Source of the DNA: Phycisphaerae bacterium
GTDB lineage: Bacteria > Planctomycetota > Phycisphaerae > UBA1845
Direction: 5' to 3'
DNA: 43,804 bases
Assembly (NCBI GenBank): GCA_021604825.1
Contig: BQJS01000011.1
Coordinates: 1-43,804 of the forward strand
Shown: piece by piece, positions 17,259 through 25,628 of the stretch
Position numbering within the stretch: the first letter of the stretch is position 1
Layout of the letters: each line of letters opens with the position of its first letter
Translations under genes and position numbers: made by a program
The notes under the pieces: model-generated
What the model saw: only the letters and a program-made list of their open reading frames with translations
The model's database searches: none
What the model was told of the DNA's origin: nothing

Positions 17259-18681
17259 ACGATTCATATTCTGGTCGAGCATCGTGTGCATCGCCGGTGC
17301 GGTCTGGGCGTTCTACGCCATGGCTTCGTATGCCAGTCGCGGGGGTGAGCAAGCTCCTCTCTTTTCGGTTCGACGTTACGATCCCTACGGGACAGCCGCA
17401 TTTTACGAACTCTTGAAGCGCCGCGGAACCAACGTCTCGACACTTGAGAATTCGCGAATTCTCGACGACTCGCCGAATTCGACGCTGATTCAAATCCTCG
17501 ATAGCAGCGCAGCGCACGTTGATCTTGATTTGCCGTTTACCATTGATCACGTGGGCGGGCCGAGGCTGAATTCGGAGCATCTGCAGGAATGGATACGACA
17601 GGGCAACACCGTCATCCAGTTTTGCGCGTTTCAAACGGAACTCATGCGTCTGTGCGGGGTACCCAATCCTGGCGGCGACAACACGCGCGACGAACTATGG
17701 CAAAACGTCGAAAAACTCATGCGGGCTGGCAAGATGCCTGACGAATTGAATTGGACTCCGGACTGGGCCACGGTGTCTCCCTTGTGTAGCGATTGTGGAT
17801 TGGACCCGGTCGCTAACTCGACCATGTCGCTCCACCTGCCACGCGAACTATCCAAGGAAAACTCATCAACGTGGACACCAATTGCGACGTCCGACTCGAT
17901 GCAAACGGTCATGGGCGTCAAGAAAATCGGCGAGGGACGATTGGTCGTCGTGTCGAGTCCATCGCCCGTACTCAACGGCTGGATCGGTTCGGAAGGCAAT
18001 CTGGAAATCATTTTGGCGATGCTCGCGGGGCCCGATGGAACCGAGTCGGAACACGTCTTGATCGACGAATGGTCGCACGGATTTGGGCATGGCGGAACGA
18101 TCATCGCTCTCATTTCGCGCCTCGGATTGCTACCTGCATTGGCGCAATTCGGATTCGTCATTCTCTTATTCGTTTGGAGTTCGCGCGGTATCCGCACGCC
18201 GCCACTGGATCTTAAGGTTCGTCGTCGATCCAGCGTGGAACAAGTCGCGACACTTGGAAATCTGTACCGCCAGGTACTTCAACCCAACGATCTAAAGGAA
18301 CGAACCCATCGCGAAGTTCGCCGGCGCATCGCGAGCGCTCTGGGTTGCCAGGTTTCGGGAATCGAACGACGTTTGACCCAAGTAGAACCTGACATCAAGG
18401 AGCGTGCTGAGCAACTGCTCGCCCAAGTCTACTCGGACGACATCCCGTTGGCCCACCCTTCCGAGCAGCACGCCCGTTGTCATCGCTGCGGCTATAACTT
18501 GTTTGGAAACACATCCGGCATTTGCCCGGAATGCGGCAACCGAATCAGCGTGCTCGACGACAAAGTTCAACAAGAAGAGTCGTCATCTTCATCTGCAGCA
18601 GTGTCCAACAAGCGAATCGAAAACGACATGCGTCGAGTTCTTACTCAGACGTTTGAATTCACAAGGGAGCTGAAACATTGA
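17251..18681 (+). CDS. DUF4350-like membrane protein with C-terminal zinc ribbon
   Basis: The 476-aa product starts at ATG 17251, which overlaps the previous stop (ATGCCTAG), with GAGGAC upstream. A transmembrane anchor (about 6-27) precedes a DUF4350-like domain: 'RRYDPYGTAAFYELLKRRG' near the start and 'GEGRLVVVSSPSPVLNGWIG' later, usually an extracytoplasmic Rossmann-like/GATase-like fold. A second transmembrane segment follows (about 295-315). The cytoplasmic tail carries 'VEQVATLGNLYRQV' and then a zinc ribbon, 'CHRCGYNLFGN...CPECGNRI', at about 409-434. That ribbon is common on planctomycete membrane proteins but unusual as an addition to DUF4350. It sits between DUF4129 and MoxR in one operon and probably forms part of the same membrane complex. 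Confidence 0.85.
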   Translation: MPRRFIFWSSIVCIAGAVWAFYAMASYASRGGEQAPLFSVRRYDPYGTAAFYELLKRRGTNVSTLENSRILDDSPNSTLIQILDSSAAHVDLDLPFTIDHVGGPRLNSEHLQEWIRQGNTVIQFCAFQTELMRLCGVPNPGGDNTRDELWQNVEKLMRAGKMPDELNWTPDWATVSPLCSDCGLDPVANSTMSLHLPRELSKENSSTWTPIATSDSMQTVMGVKKIGEGRLVVVSSPSPVLNGWIGSEGNLEIILAMLAGPDGTESEHVLIDEWSHGFGHGGTIIALISRLGLLPALAQFGFVILLFVWSSRGIRTPPLDLKVRRRSSVEQVATLGNLYRQVLQPNDLKERTHREVRRRIASALGCQVSGIERRLTQVEPDIKERAEQLLAQVYSDDIPLAHPSEQHARCHRCGYNLFGNTSGICPECGNRISVLDDKVQQEESSSSSAAVSNKRIENDMRRVLTQTFEFTRELKH

Positions 18682-19652
18682 GTCAAATCACCGGACCCGA
18701 TTTGAATAACGTGCGAGAAAGTCTGGTTGCAGTACGCGACCAAATTTGCCAGGTGGTTCTCGGGCAGGAGCAGATGCTTGAGCAGATGATGATCGCGCTA
18801 CTCTGCGGTGGGCATGCATTGGTCGAAGGCGTCCCCGGTACCGCCAAAACGTTGGCAGTCCGCGCTTTAGCCCGGGTTCTCTCTAGCAAGTGGAAGCGCA
18901 TTCAATTCACGCCCGACCTGATGCCATCCGACATCGTCGGCACCAACGTGTTTGATATGTCGAACAATTCGTTCTCACTGCGACGTGGCCCCATCTTTAC
19001 CGACCTGTTGCTGGCAGACGAAATCAACCGCGCACCCGCCAAGACGCAGTCGGCACTCTTGGAAGCGATGAGCGAGCGACACTCGACGATTGATGGCACA
19101 CGTCACGAATTGTCGAAAGTCTTCACCGTTTTCGCGACGCAAAACCCGATCGAATTTGAAGGAACCTACCCGCTCCCAGAAGCCCAACAAGATCGCTTCT
19201 TGCTCAAGATCAAAGTCGGCTATCCCGACGAGCAAGCCGAGCTTCGCATCCTCGAAGCATACGATGCGGGCCAACCCCTCGATCATCCCGAGTCGGGCCA
19301 ATTGCAACCCATCATCAATGTCCAACAACTGCTGGCTGCACGAAATGCGCTCTCTGATGTGAAGGTCGAGCCCGGCGTGCTTCGATATGTATTGTCGATC
19401 GTGCGTGGAACCAGAAACCACGATTCTGTCCTCGTCGGAGCCAGCCCGCGCGGTTCGATTTCATTGTTGTTGGCCAGCAAGGGGCGCACGTTGCTTCACG
19501 GTCGCGACTTCGTCACCCCCGACGATGTGGTCGCGATGACGGAGCCGGTTCTTGGGCATCGCATCACGCTCGCCGCCGACGCGGAAATCAGCGGAGCCAC
19601 AACGGCTGAAGTCATCCAATCGATTCTCGACAAGATCGAGGTACCAAGGTGA
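18678..19652 (+). CDS. MoxR-family AAA+ ATPase
   Basis: The 324-aa product begins at a TTG that overlaps the previous stop codon (TTGA), with AAGGGAGC upstream. Walker A is GVPGTAKT (51-58). Walker B is 'LLLADEINRAPAKTQSALLEAM' (110-131, with D114/E115). Sensor 1 is in 'VFATQNPIEFEGTYPLPEAQ', and the C-terminal lid contains 'GASPRGSISLLLASKGRTLL'. All ATPase motifs are intact. MoxR proteins act as chaperone-like ATPases on partners with von Willebrand-type folds, here most likely the adjacent DUF58 protein. The length is normal for the family. Position and overlap imply coupled translation with its neighbours. Confidence 0.95.
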   Translation: MSQITGPDLNNVRESLVAVRDQICQVVLGQEQMLEQMMIALLCGGHALVEGVPGTAKTLAVRALARVLSSKWKRIQFTPDLMPSDIVGTNVFDMSNNSFSLRRGPIFTDLLLADEINRAPAKTQSALLEAMSERHSTIDGTRHELSKVFTVFATQNPIEFEGTYPLPEAQQDRFLLKIKVGYPDEQAELRILEAYDAGQPLDHPESGQLQPIINVQQLLAARNALSDVKVEPGVLRYVLSIVRGTRNHDSVLVGASPRGSISLLLASKGRTLLHGRDFVTPDDVVAMTEPVLGHRITLAADAEISGATTAEVIQSILDKIEVPR

Positions 19653-20959
19653 TCGTTCCCGGACGGGCCATGATATTCATCGCGTCGGCGATTGCGTTCG
19701 GACTACCCGTCGCAGTCTTTCGTCCCGAACTTTTGGGACTGGCCATCCTCTGTAACGTGCTGCTCATTTTGTTGTTTGGCGTATACGCACTGCGCCTGAA
19801 ACGAACGCGGGTCCTTGTCGAGCGCGAACAGTGGACCCGTCTCGAACTCGATTGCTACAGCGAGCTGGTTTATCGAATCGAAAATGCCAGCCCCAAGAGA
19901 GTGATCGTCAACGTTCGCCAGGCTTGGCCAAAATCATTTGAAACAGACACCGAGTTGATCGAAGTGGCGCTCGATCCATATCAGGTGGTGCGTGCGGCAG
20001 TCACGGTCACACCACACCGTCGCGGTCGCATTGACGTTCCCACCGCCAACGTGGATGTGCGGTTTGGGTTGGATGTTGCGCGCCGGCGATGGGCCATCGA
20101 TGAGGAAACGACCATGTCGGTCTACCCGAATCTGCGTACGGTCGCCCGCTACGATGCACTCAAGCGTCACCGCGCCCTTCATCAGATCGGCATCCACCAA
20201 CGCAGGCAACGCGGCGCCGGTCGCGAGTTCGACCAATTGCGCGAATACCTGCCCGACGACGACTATCGAAACATCAACTGGATGGCCACCGCGAGAAATG
20301 CGTCCCCCATCGTCAATGTGTATCAGCCCGAACGAAGTCAGGATGTCCTTGTGTGCCTGGAAACCGGACGAATGATGGGCAATCCGATCGGGAACACGAC
20401 GGCGCTGGATCGGGCTGTCGATGCGTCGATGATGTTGTCGCATGTTTGTTCGCGCGCGGGCGACCGATTGGGACTCGTCTTGTTTCGCGACACCGTCACG
20501 CAGTTCATCAGGCCGTCGGGGAGTCCGGCGATTGCGAAACGGGTCATGGAATCGTTGGTCGACGTGTCGGCGGAGGGTGTGTTTCCATCGTACGCGGCGC
20601 TTGTCTCTGCCCTTCGTGCCAATCAGAAAAAACGCAGCATGATTTTTCTATTCACCGACCTGAACGATCCACAGTTGGCCGCCAACCTCAGAGACGTTTT
20701 GCCATTGGTCAGCCGTCGTCACATCTTTGTCGTGGTGAGTTTGTTCGATCAACTCATGGATCGCGTTGCATCGGGCCCCGCGCCGGATCGTAAGAGCCTC
20801 TATCAGATTTATGCCGCCCGACGGTTGGTGGAAGAGCGACAAACGCGTCTTAAGGAATTGACTCGAGCAGGAGTGCAAGTTCTCCAAGTCGATGTGTCGT
20901 CGATTTCGATTGACGTGATCAATACTTATCTATCGATCAAGTCGCGGCAACTTTTATGA
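19649..20959 (+). CDS. DUF58 family protein (MoxR partner)
   Basis: The 436-aa product starts at GTG 19649, overlapping the MoxR stop (GTGA), with GAGGT seven bases upstream. Two hydrophobic segments at the N-terminus (about 8-24 and 29-47) anchor it. The DUF58 signature lies at about 194-214 ('GREFDQLREYLPDDDYRNINW'). A von Willebrand A-like region follows with 'RSQDVLVCLETGRMMG' where a MIDAS would be. The canonical DxSxS is replaced by 'LETGRMM', so metal binding is doubtful. This is the standard partner of MoxR ATPases. The last 23 bases overlap the convergent SpoIIM-like gene. Confidence 0.93.
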   Translation: MIVPGRAMIFIASAIAFGLPVAVFRPELLGLAILCNVLLILLFGVYALRLKRTRVLVEREQWTRLELDCYSELVYRIENASPKRVIVNVRQAWPKSFETDTELIEVALDPYQVVRAAVTVTPHRRGRIDVPTANVDVRFGLDVARRRWAIDEETTMSVYPNLRTVARYDALKRHRALHQIGIHQRRQRGAGREFDQLREYLPDDDYRNINWMATARNASPIVNVYQPERSQDVLVCLETGRMMGNPIGNTTALDRAVDASMMLSHVCSRAGDRLGLVLFRDTVTQFIRPSGSPAIAKRVMESLVDVSAEGVFPSYAALVSALRANQKKRSMIFLFTDLNDPQLAANLRDVLPLVSRRHIFVVVSLFDQLMDRVASGPAPDRKSLYQIYAARRLVEERQTRLKELTRAGVQVLQVDVSSISIDVINTYLSIKSRQLL

Positions 20960-21989
20960 TGTCAGACGTCAACCCATCCTCCTGCTTGTCGATCTCCTTA
21001 ACCCGCAGGTTGCCCAAGTAGAACAACAGCATCACAAAAAGCCCGCCGGCCACAATGATCTTAAGCGAATAAGGTAGCGTCGGTTCGTTGATTTGACTGA
21101 ACCCACCCTCAATCAATCCGGCGAACACGAGCAACGTCGCGGTGCCGGCCAGCAGTCGAATCAATTGAGGTCGCAACTGGGTCAACTGATCCCTTAGCGA
21201 ACCTTGATCTCTGCGCAGCTGCGCTTTGGCGATGATGAGCCCCGCCGCTCCCGCAAAGACAACACACGGAAGTTCAATCGAACCGTGCGGCCCAACCCAC
21301 GCCACAAAGAATACCAGCACATTGTCCATGTGGTACATGGCAGCCAGGCTCCCGACCATGGCACCGTTGAAAAATAGAACCGCCAATGTACCAATCCCAA
21401 AGGTGAACCCGAGCGCGAAACAGAAAATGGAAACGCGGATGTTGTGCGTAAACAGAAACGTCGAAAACAGAACAAAGATATTCGACCGCCCCGCTACCAC
21501 TCCTGAACTGTCCAGCTCCTCTTCCTCCAAACGCACCACGCGTTGTGCAGGCGTCTCGGACAAATGCTCCGCAGGCAAGAACAATTCGGCGACACGGGTA
21601 TCGGCTCGCGTACTCAAGTACCCGAGCAACATGCCAGCCACCATGGTCAACGCGGATAGGAGGACCATGCGGTAGTGCCTGCGGATCTCGGCGGGAAACT
21701 CATGCCGCATGATCTGCCACCATCGCCGCCAGACCGATGGACTCCGATTGACGGAGAGAATGGAATAAGCCCGCCCAACCAGACTCTCCAAGTACTCAAG
21801 AATCGCAGGATTCCCAGCGCGGGTTTGAATGAGGTTGAGATCGCTCGACAGCAAGCGGTACAACGAGAACAGTTCATCCGCTTCTGGCACGCTAAGTATG
21901 TCGGGCCCCGACGCCTCTACCTTTTCGAGTAGCGTGTTGGTTCGTTCCCAACGATGCCGGCGTGAATTGACAAATCCCTCTAGATCCAT
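20937..21989 (-). CDS. SpoIIM (stage II sporulation protein M)-like membrane protein
   Basis: The 350-aa product has a soluble helical N-terminus with 'RRHRWERTNTLLEKVEA' and 'DELFSLYRLLSSDL', the pattern seen in DUF95/SpoIIM homologues outside spore formers. About five membrane segments follow, beginning near residue 108. The core 'FNGAMVGSLAAMYHMDNV', 'VAWVGPHGSIELPCVVFAGAAGL' matches the conserved 'GPHGxxEL' motif of the family. Planctomycetes do not form Bacillus-type spores. In these genomes SpoIIM homologues accompany RDD, MoxR and DUF58 genes, as here. It is convergent with DUF58 (23-bp overlap) and divergent from the RDD group. It may contribute to envelope remodelling; that is inferred from context. 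Confidence 0.9.
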   Translation of the reverse strand: MDLEGFVNSRRHRWERTNTLLEKVEASGPDILSVPEADELFSLYRLLSSDLNLIQTRAGNPAILEYLESLVGRAYSILSVNRSPSVWRRWWQIMRHEFPAEIRRHYRMVLLSALTMVAGMLLGYLSTRADTRVAELFLPAEHLSETPAQRVVRLEEEELDSSGVVAGRSNIFVLFSTFLFTHNIRVSIFCFALGFTFGIGTLAVLFFNGAMVGSLAAMYHMDNVLVFFVAWVGPHGSIELPCVVFAGAAGLIIAKAQLRRDQGSLRDQLTQLRPQLIRLLAGTATLLVFAGLIEGGFSQINEPTLPYSLKIIVAGGLFVMLLFYLGNLRVKEIDKQEDGLTSDIIKVAAT

Positions 21990-22068
21990 CGGTGAATTTT
22001 GACAAGGTGGGTCCGGGGCGTCAATATCATTTGATCGATCGCAAGTCTAGCGTTGGGCTAATGCATTG

Positions 22069-22077
22069 TGATACAAT
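22069..22077 (+). promoter_or_regulatory. Extended -10 promoter candidate for the RDD operon
   Basis: TGATACAAT matches the extended -10 form (TG-N-TATAAT) with one mismatch and lies 30 bases before ATG 22107, in the divergent gap between the SpoIIM-like and RDD genes. No good -35 box is present, as is common for extended -10 promoters. Confidence 0.35.
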
Positions 22078-22106
22078 TGAGTCGCCAGTTGCGTCATTGA
22101 ATATTG

Positions 22107-22862
22107 ATGATACTGCATCAGATCACAACTCCCGAGCAAGTCGCGTTTCACTACCCGATCGCTGGTCTTGTTTCCCGTGGAATGGCATGGTGTATCGATC
22201 AGTTTATTCTGACGTTTGCCGCAGCGGCACTTTTTTTTGCCGTGGTCAGCGCAGATGTCATCTTGGGCTATACCGCGTTTCTGCTTGGAAAGTTTTTTCT
22301 CGACCTGGGATACTGGACGTGGTTTGAGTTGAGACGATCCGGGCAAACACCGGGGAAGCGTATGTTGAAAATCGGGGTGATGTCGGCCAGTGGCGGGCGA
22401 CTCCGATTCGTTGATGCCATGACTCGAACGCTGATGCGTTTTGTAGACAGCCCGTTTCTGATACCTTTTTTTGGTGTCGTGGGTGGTTTGACGGCGATCT
22501 TCGATCCACTGCATCGGCGTATCGGCGATATTGCAGCCGACACGATCGTTGTGACGTACTCTACAAAGTCGCTGCCGAGTTCGATCCTAAAGCAGCAAGG
22601 ACGGGCCAACACCTTTGCAGACAGCGGTGCGATAAGGCAGCGGATCTTGGCGCGGGTCACGCGCGACGATCGTGACGTGATGTTCGACCTGATGCATCGC
22701 AGAGACGGCTTGCATCCGGACACGCGAGAGGAATTGTTCAAAGACGCTGCGGATTATTTTCGCGAGCGGTATGCCTTGCCTGAAGATGAGGGCTACCTGA
22801 GCGATGAACAAACGGTACTCAACCTTGCTTTGGTGATTCAAGACACAAAGTTCGTGGGCTGA
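22107..22862 (+). CDS. RDD-family membrane protein
   Basis: The 251-aa product begins 'MILHQITTPEQVAFHYPIAG'. The RDD pattern follows: 'GLVSRGMAWCIDQFI', a first membrane pair, 'ELRRSGQTPGKRMLKIGVM', 'LRFVDAMTRTLMRFVD', and the closing 'DPLHRRIGDIAADTIVV'. Its conserved Arg and Asp residues define the family. After the RDD domain is a C-terminal soluble, charged region of about 90 aa without a recognised motif. A TTG three bases earlier is possible; no Shine-Dalgarno distinguishes them. RDD proteins are thought to act in transport or ion/stress homeostasis, and in planctomycetes they occur with SpoIIM and MoxR genes. It is the first gene of a four-gene plus-strand group. Confidence 0.9.
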   Translation: MILHQITTPEQVAFHYPIAGLVSRGMAWCIDQFILTFAAAALFFAVVSADVILGYTAFLLGKFFLDLGYWTWFELRRSGQTPGKRMLKIGVMSASGGRLRFVDAMTRTLMRFVDSPFLIPFFGVVGGLTAIFDPLHRRIGDIAADTIVVTYSTKSLPSSILKQQGRANTFADSGAIRQRILARVTRDDRDVMFDLMHRRDGLHPDTREELFKDAADYFRERYALPEDEGYLSDEQTVLNLALVIQDTKFVG

Positions 22863-22883
22863 CGAATTCGAAAGGACTCAGAT

Positions 22884-23579
22884 ATGGCAGACGTGGAAAC
22901 CGGCGGGCCTCCTGGAACCGCTCAATGCGAAATCACCGGGAAGTGGGTTCCGGAAGACGAATTGATCATCATCCAGGGCAAGCGCGTTTGCGCGGAAGGT
23001 AAAGCCGAATTGCTCGACCGCCTGCGAGGTGGCGAGGCGATGCCCGGCGAACTGGAATGCCCCACGGCATTGCGCCGCTTTGGATGCATGTTTGTCGACA
23101 ACCTCGTTATGTCCTTGTTCGGCTTCGTTGTTGGCATGGTCTTTGGGGTCGGTGGATTCGGACTCTTTGGCGGTGCCACACCCACCGGCATCAATACGTT
23201 TACCGCCATTCTACAAGTTGTCGTCGGCACAATCATTCCGCTCGCATACTACGTCGGATACCATGGAAAGACAGGCCAAACGCCTGGCAAGAAGATGGGC
23301 AAGATCAAGGTCGTCAGAATCGATGGTTCCGACATCAATTACAACATCGCGTTCTGGCGAATACTTTGGTATCAAGGCCCAGGAATGGTCGTCGGATTTA
23401 TATCGCTGCTCGCGATCGCTTCTACGTCGAATGCGCTTCTGGCCGTGGTCGGCATCTTCGCGATCCTGAATGGTATTTATTACCTCGTCAACGCACTCGC
23501 CGCCCTTCTTGACAAAGGGAAACAACGGGCTATCCATGATCGATTGGCCGGAACTCGGGTGATTATGGTTGATGCGTAA
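22884..23579 (+). CDS. RDD-family membrane protein with Cys-containing N-terminus
   Basis: The 231-aa product has an N-terminal extension ('CEITGKWVPEDELIIIQGKRVC') with two Cys 20 residues apart, which might bind metal with a partner. The RDD domain follows: 'ALRRFGCMFVDNLVMS', 'GYHGKTGQTPGKKMGKIKVV', and the closing 'RAIHDRLAGTRVIMV'. About four hydrophobic segments are visible. AAAGGAC lies about ten bases before ATG 22884. It follows the first RDD gene by 21 bases. The two RDD proteins are clearly different subtypes rather than a recent duplication and may pair in the membrane. Confidence 0.88.
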   Translation: MADVETGGPPGTAQCEITGKWVPEDELIIIQGKRVCAEGKAELLDRLRGGEAMPGELECPTALRRFGCMFVDNLVMSLFGFVVGMVFGVGGFGLFGGATPTGINTFTAILQVVVGTIIPLAYYVGYHGKTGQTPGKKMGKIKVVRIDGSDINYNIAFWRILWYQGPGMVVGFISLLAIASTSNALLAVVGIFAILNGIYYLVNALAALLDKGKQRAIHDRLAGTRVIMVDA

Positions 23580-23674
23580 CGTCAAGATGTATCTAAGAAT
23601 TGCGATTGGGATAGGTCTAGTTAACGGTATCGTTTGACTGATCTCAAGAGAATCCAAAGGTCGAGTTTAACGCA

Positions 23675-24349
23675 ATGAGCGACGCCATCACCAGCCCAGA
23701 TTCTCCAATGACCGAACAGGTGATTCCCGTTGCCGGCCCGGAGTTTCTCTGTCCGAATTGCATGATCTCTCTCGAACTCCACGTGAGCGATCCGACCCGT
23801 TGCCCCAATTGTGGTTGGCATGGAACCGTCTTGACATTTAACCCGCTCGAGCTCAGCGTCGATTCTGGAGAATTGGCGCTTGCCGATGATGCCACTTGCG
23901 TACACCACCCCACCAAGCGCGCCGAAGCCGTTTGCGACGGAACGGGCGACTATATTTGCGCCCTCTGTTCCATTGAGCACGAAGGCAACGTCTACAGCGC
24001 CGAATATTTGAATACCGCCGGCGCCAAGATCATCGCCAAAGGTTTTGATCGCCGTATCGAACGGCCAGACAGCACGGTCATTCTCTACATGGGGCTGTGT
24101 TTCGTCCCGTACGTCAACGCGCTGTGGTACCTGGGTTGGCCCGTCTGGGTGACGCTTGGCTGGATGAAATTATTCAAGGCACGTCGGGCAATTTCTGAAG
24201 ATCAGATTCTTGCACGGGTGGTGTCGCCCGCCAGAATCATCATCATCGGGATACTATTTGCATTCGTGACGCTGCTATTCCTGATCTTGACCGTTTATTT
24301 CTTTATTTTCCTCGCCGACTTGTGGACAGAAGGGTTCGAAGCCGACTGA
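23675..24349 (+). CDS. Zinc-ribbon and B-box-like membrane protein
   Basis: The 224-aa product carries two zinc modules. The first is a ribbon 'CPNCMISLELHVSDPTRCPNC' at about 26-46. The second is B-box-like, 'CVHHPTKRAEAVC' then 'ICALCS', followed by 'EGNVYSAEYL', at about 75-110. Two or three membrane segments follow (about 134-165 and 186-217). The second module matches the protein at 15334-15654 in order and spacing. The ribosome binding site is weak; ATG 23675 follows a 95-base gap. It groups with the RDD genes on the same strand. I cannot name a function; a zinc-dependent membrane sensor or assembly factor is a guess from composition. Confidence 0.83.
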   Translation: MSDAITSPDSPMTEQVIPVAGPEFLCPNCMISLELHVSDPTRCPNCGWHGTVLTFNPLELSVDSGELALADDATCVHHPTKRAEAVCDGTGDYICALCSIEHEGNVYSAEYLNTAGAKIIAKGFDRRIERPDSTVILYMGLCFVPYVNALWYLGWPVWVTLGWMKLFKARRAISEDQILARVVSPARIIIIGILFAFVTLLFLILTVYFFIFLADLWTEGFEAD

Positions 24350-24380
24350 CCGTGGCAAGCCTGTTTACAGAGAGAAGCCG

Positions 24381-24866
24381 ATGGCTGCTGATCTAAGAAT
24401 TCGTGGTTCGTTCGCCAGCGCAAGCGTGCTGCTGTTTGACGACCATCTCGTTCAGCTTGAGCATTCCCACACGAGCGATCGCGTTCGCCGAATTCGCTAC
24501 GACCGGGTCGAGAGCGTTGTGCATTGGCGGGTTATTCCCGTGGGTCGCACCGTGCTGTTCGGGTTACTGCTTGGCCTCCCTGGCCTTGGGATGTCGTTGT
24601 CGTCTGAACCAGTATTTCAAGGCTTGGGAATATTTTTTGTCGCCCTAATGATCTTTGTCGTGGGACGCTACCTGTACCTGAAAAGGTCCAACATCAGGAT
24701 CACTCGAGCGGGCCGAGACTTTACCATCAGCGGCATCGTCTCGCCCAAAAAGATCAGACGATTGATTGAGCGTCTAGAGATAAATATCCGCAAAGTTCAA
24801 GAGCGCCCCACCGAACCAGCGGCAGCGGTCCAGATAGAAGAACCAGACACCTACCCCGCAGAGTAG
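24381..24866 (+). CDS. Small membrane protein with PH-like arrangement
   Basis: The 161-aa product has an N-terminal beta-rich region ('VLLFDDHLVQLEHSH', 'RRIRYDRVESVVHW'), a hairpin of two transmembrane segments (about 52-70 and 76-95), and a C-terminal region 'NIRITRAGRDFTISGIVSPKKIRRLIERLEINI'. This order, half-domain, membrane hairpin, half-domain ending in an amphipathic helix, resembles bacterial PH-domain membrane proteins (bPH type). AGAGAG precedes ATG 24381. It is the last gene of the RDD group, 31 bases after its neighbour. The assignment is structural intuition, not a confident family match. Confidence 0.75.
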   Translation: MAADLRIRGSFASASVLLFDDHLVQLEHSHTSDRVRRIRYDRVESVVHWRVIPVGRTVLFGLLLGLPGLGMSLSSEPVFQGLGIFFVALMIFVVGRYLYLKRSNIRITRAGRDFTISGIVSPKKIRRLIERLEINIRKVQERPTEPAAAVQIEEPDTYPAE

Positions 24867-25628
24867 ACATCTCATCAACTGTGGGGTTCTCACCAACCCG
24901 GTGTTGTTCACCGACTTGGCACGTGGCGAAGTTTCGACCGGACATTGACGAAGGGCTGGCTGCGGTCGCCCAATTGGTCCTTGGTCCATAACTGGCAACG
25001 ATGGGAATCCATCTTATCTGTCGCGATTTGGAATCACTCACACTTCTCTTGGATTTCGTAATACCTGCATTGACAAGCTTTTATAGCGACTCTGGCATTG
25101 CGAATTCGACCAGAGCGGTTGATTCAATCGCATACCCAAATACTATTTAATTCATTTTCCGATTTATTTCGTATAGAATCGATCGGTGCCACGTTAGACT
25201 CCCATGTTGGCGATCCTGAAGGGTGCGATGGCCTCCGTGTTGGCGATGCAAGATGCAAAGATTGGTCGTCAGCCATTTCTCCCCTCGATCCGTCATGTAA
25301 CGTGAAGTCGAATCGCGGCTCCAGGCGCAACGTGTTTTAGCAAGCGAACCCAACGCGCTTGGCCACTGATCAATAGGCGACCCCATGTGTTCCGCACATA
25401 AGCCCACGATCGAGCGTCCAAACAGCGCACCACTTGGCGTGCGACGTTCAGTTGCACAAGCCCGTTTCACCTCAAAGTCACCGTGGTCAGACTCACCATC
25501 ACCAACACTGACCGTGTTGCAATCTTTAGCGCCGCAGCCAACCGGTGACGCGATCACTGCGCACTCGGCTCACAACAGCGTCACAGGCAAGAAGCATTGC
25601 TCCATCAAATCTCTTGAGGAGAAATAGA
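24867..25628. other. Intergenic region with AT-rich promoter-like segment
   Basis: There is no supported gene in these 762 bases. The 136-codon minus frame at 25147-25557 has no ribosome binding site and atypical composition. An AT-rich stretch (about 25136-25180) contains TTCATT (25151-25156) and TAGAAT (25174-25179) with a 17-base spacer. A near-perfect palindrome GCGGTTGATTCAATCGC (25115-25131) lies just upstream. These could form a regulated promoter with a leader of about 450 bases for the following gene. Confidence 0.4.

Noticed and set aside
25147..25557. 136-codon minus-strand frame in the intergenic region
   Set aside because: It has no ribosome binding site and crosses the AT-rich promoter-like segment. 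Its peptide is low in hydrophobic core residues, and I recognise no family.
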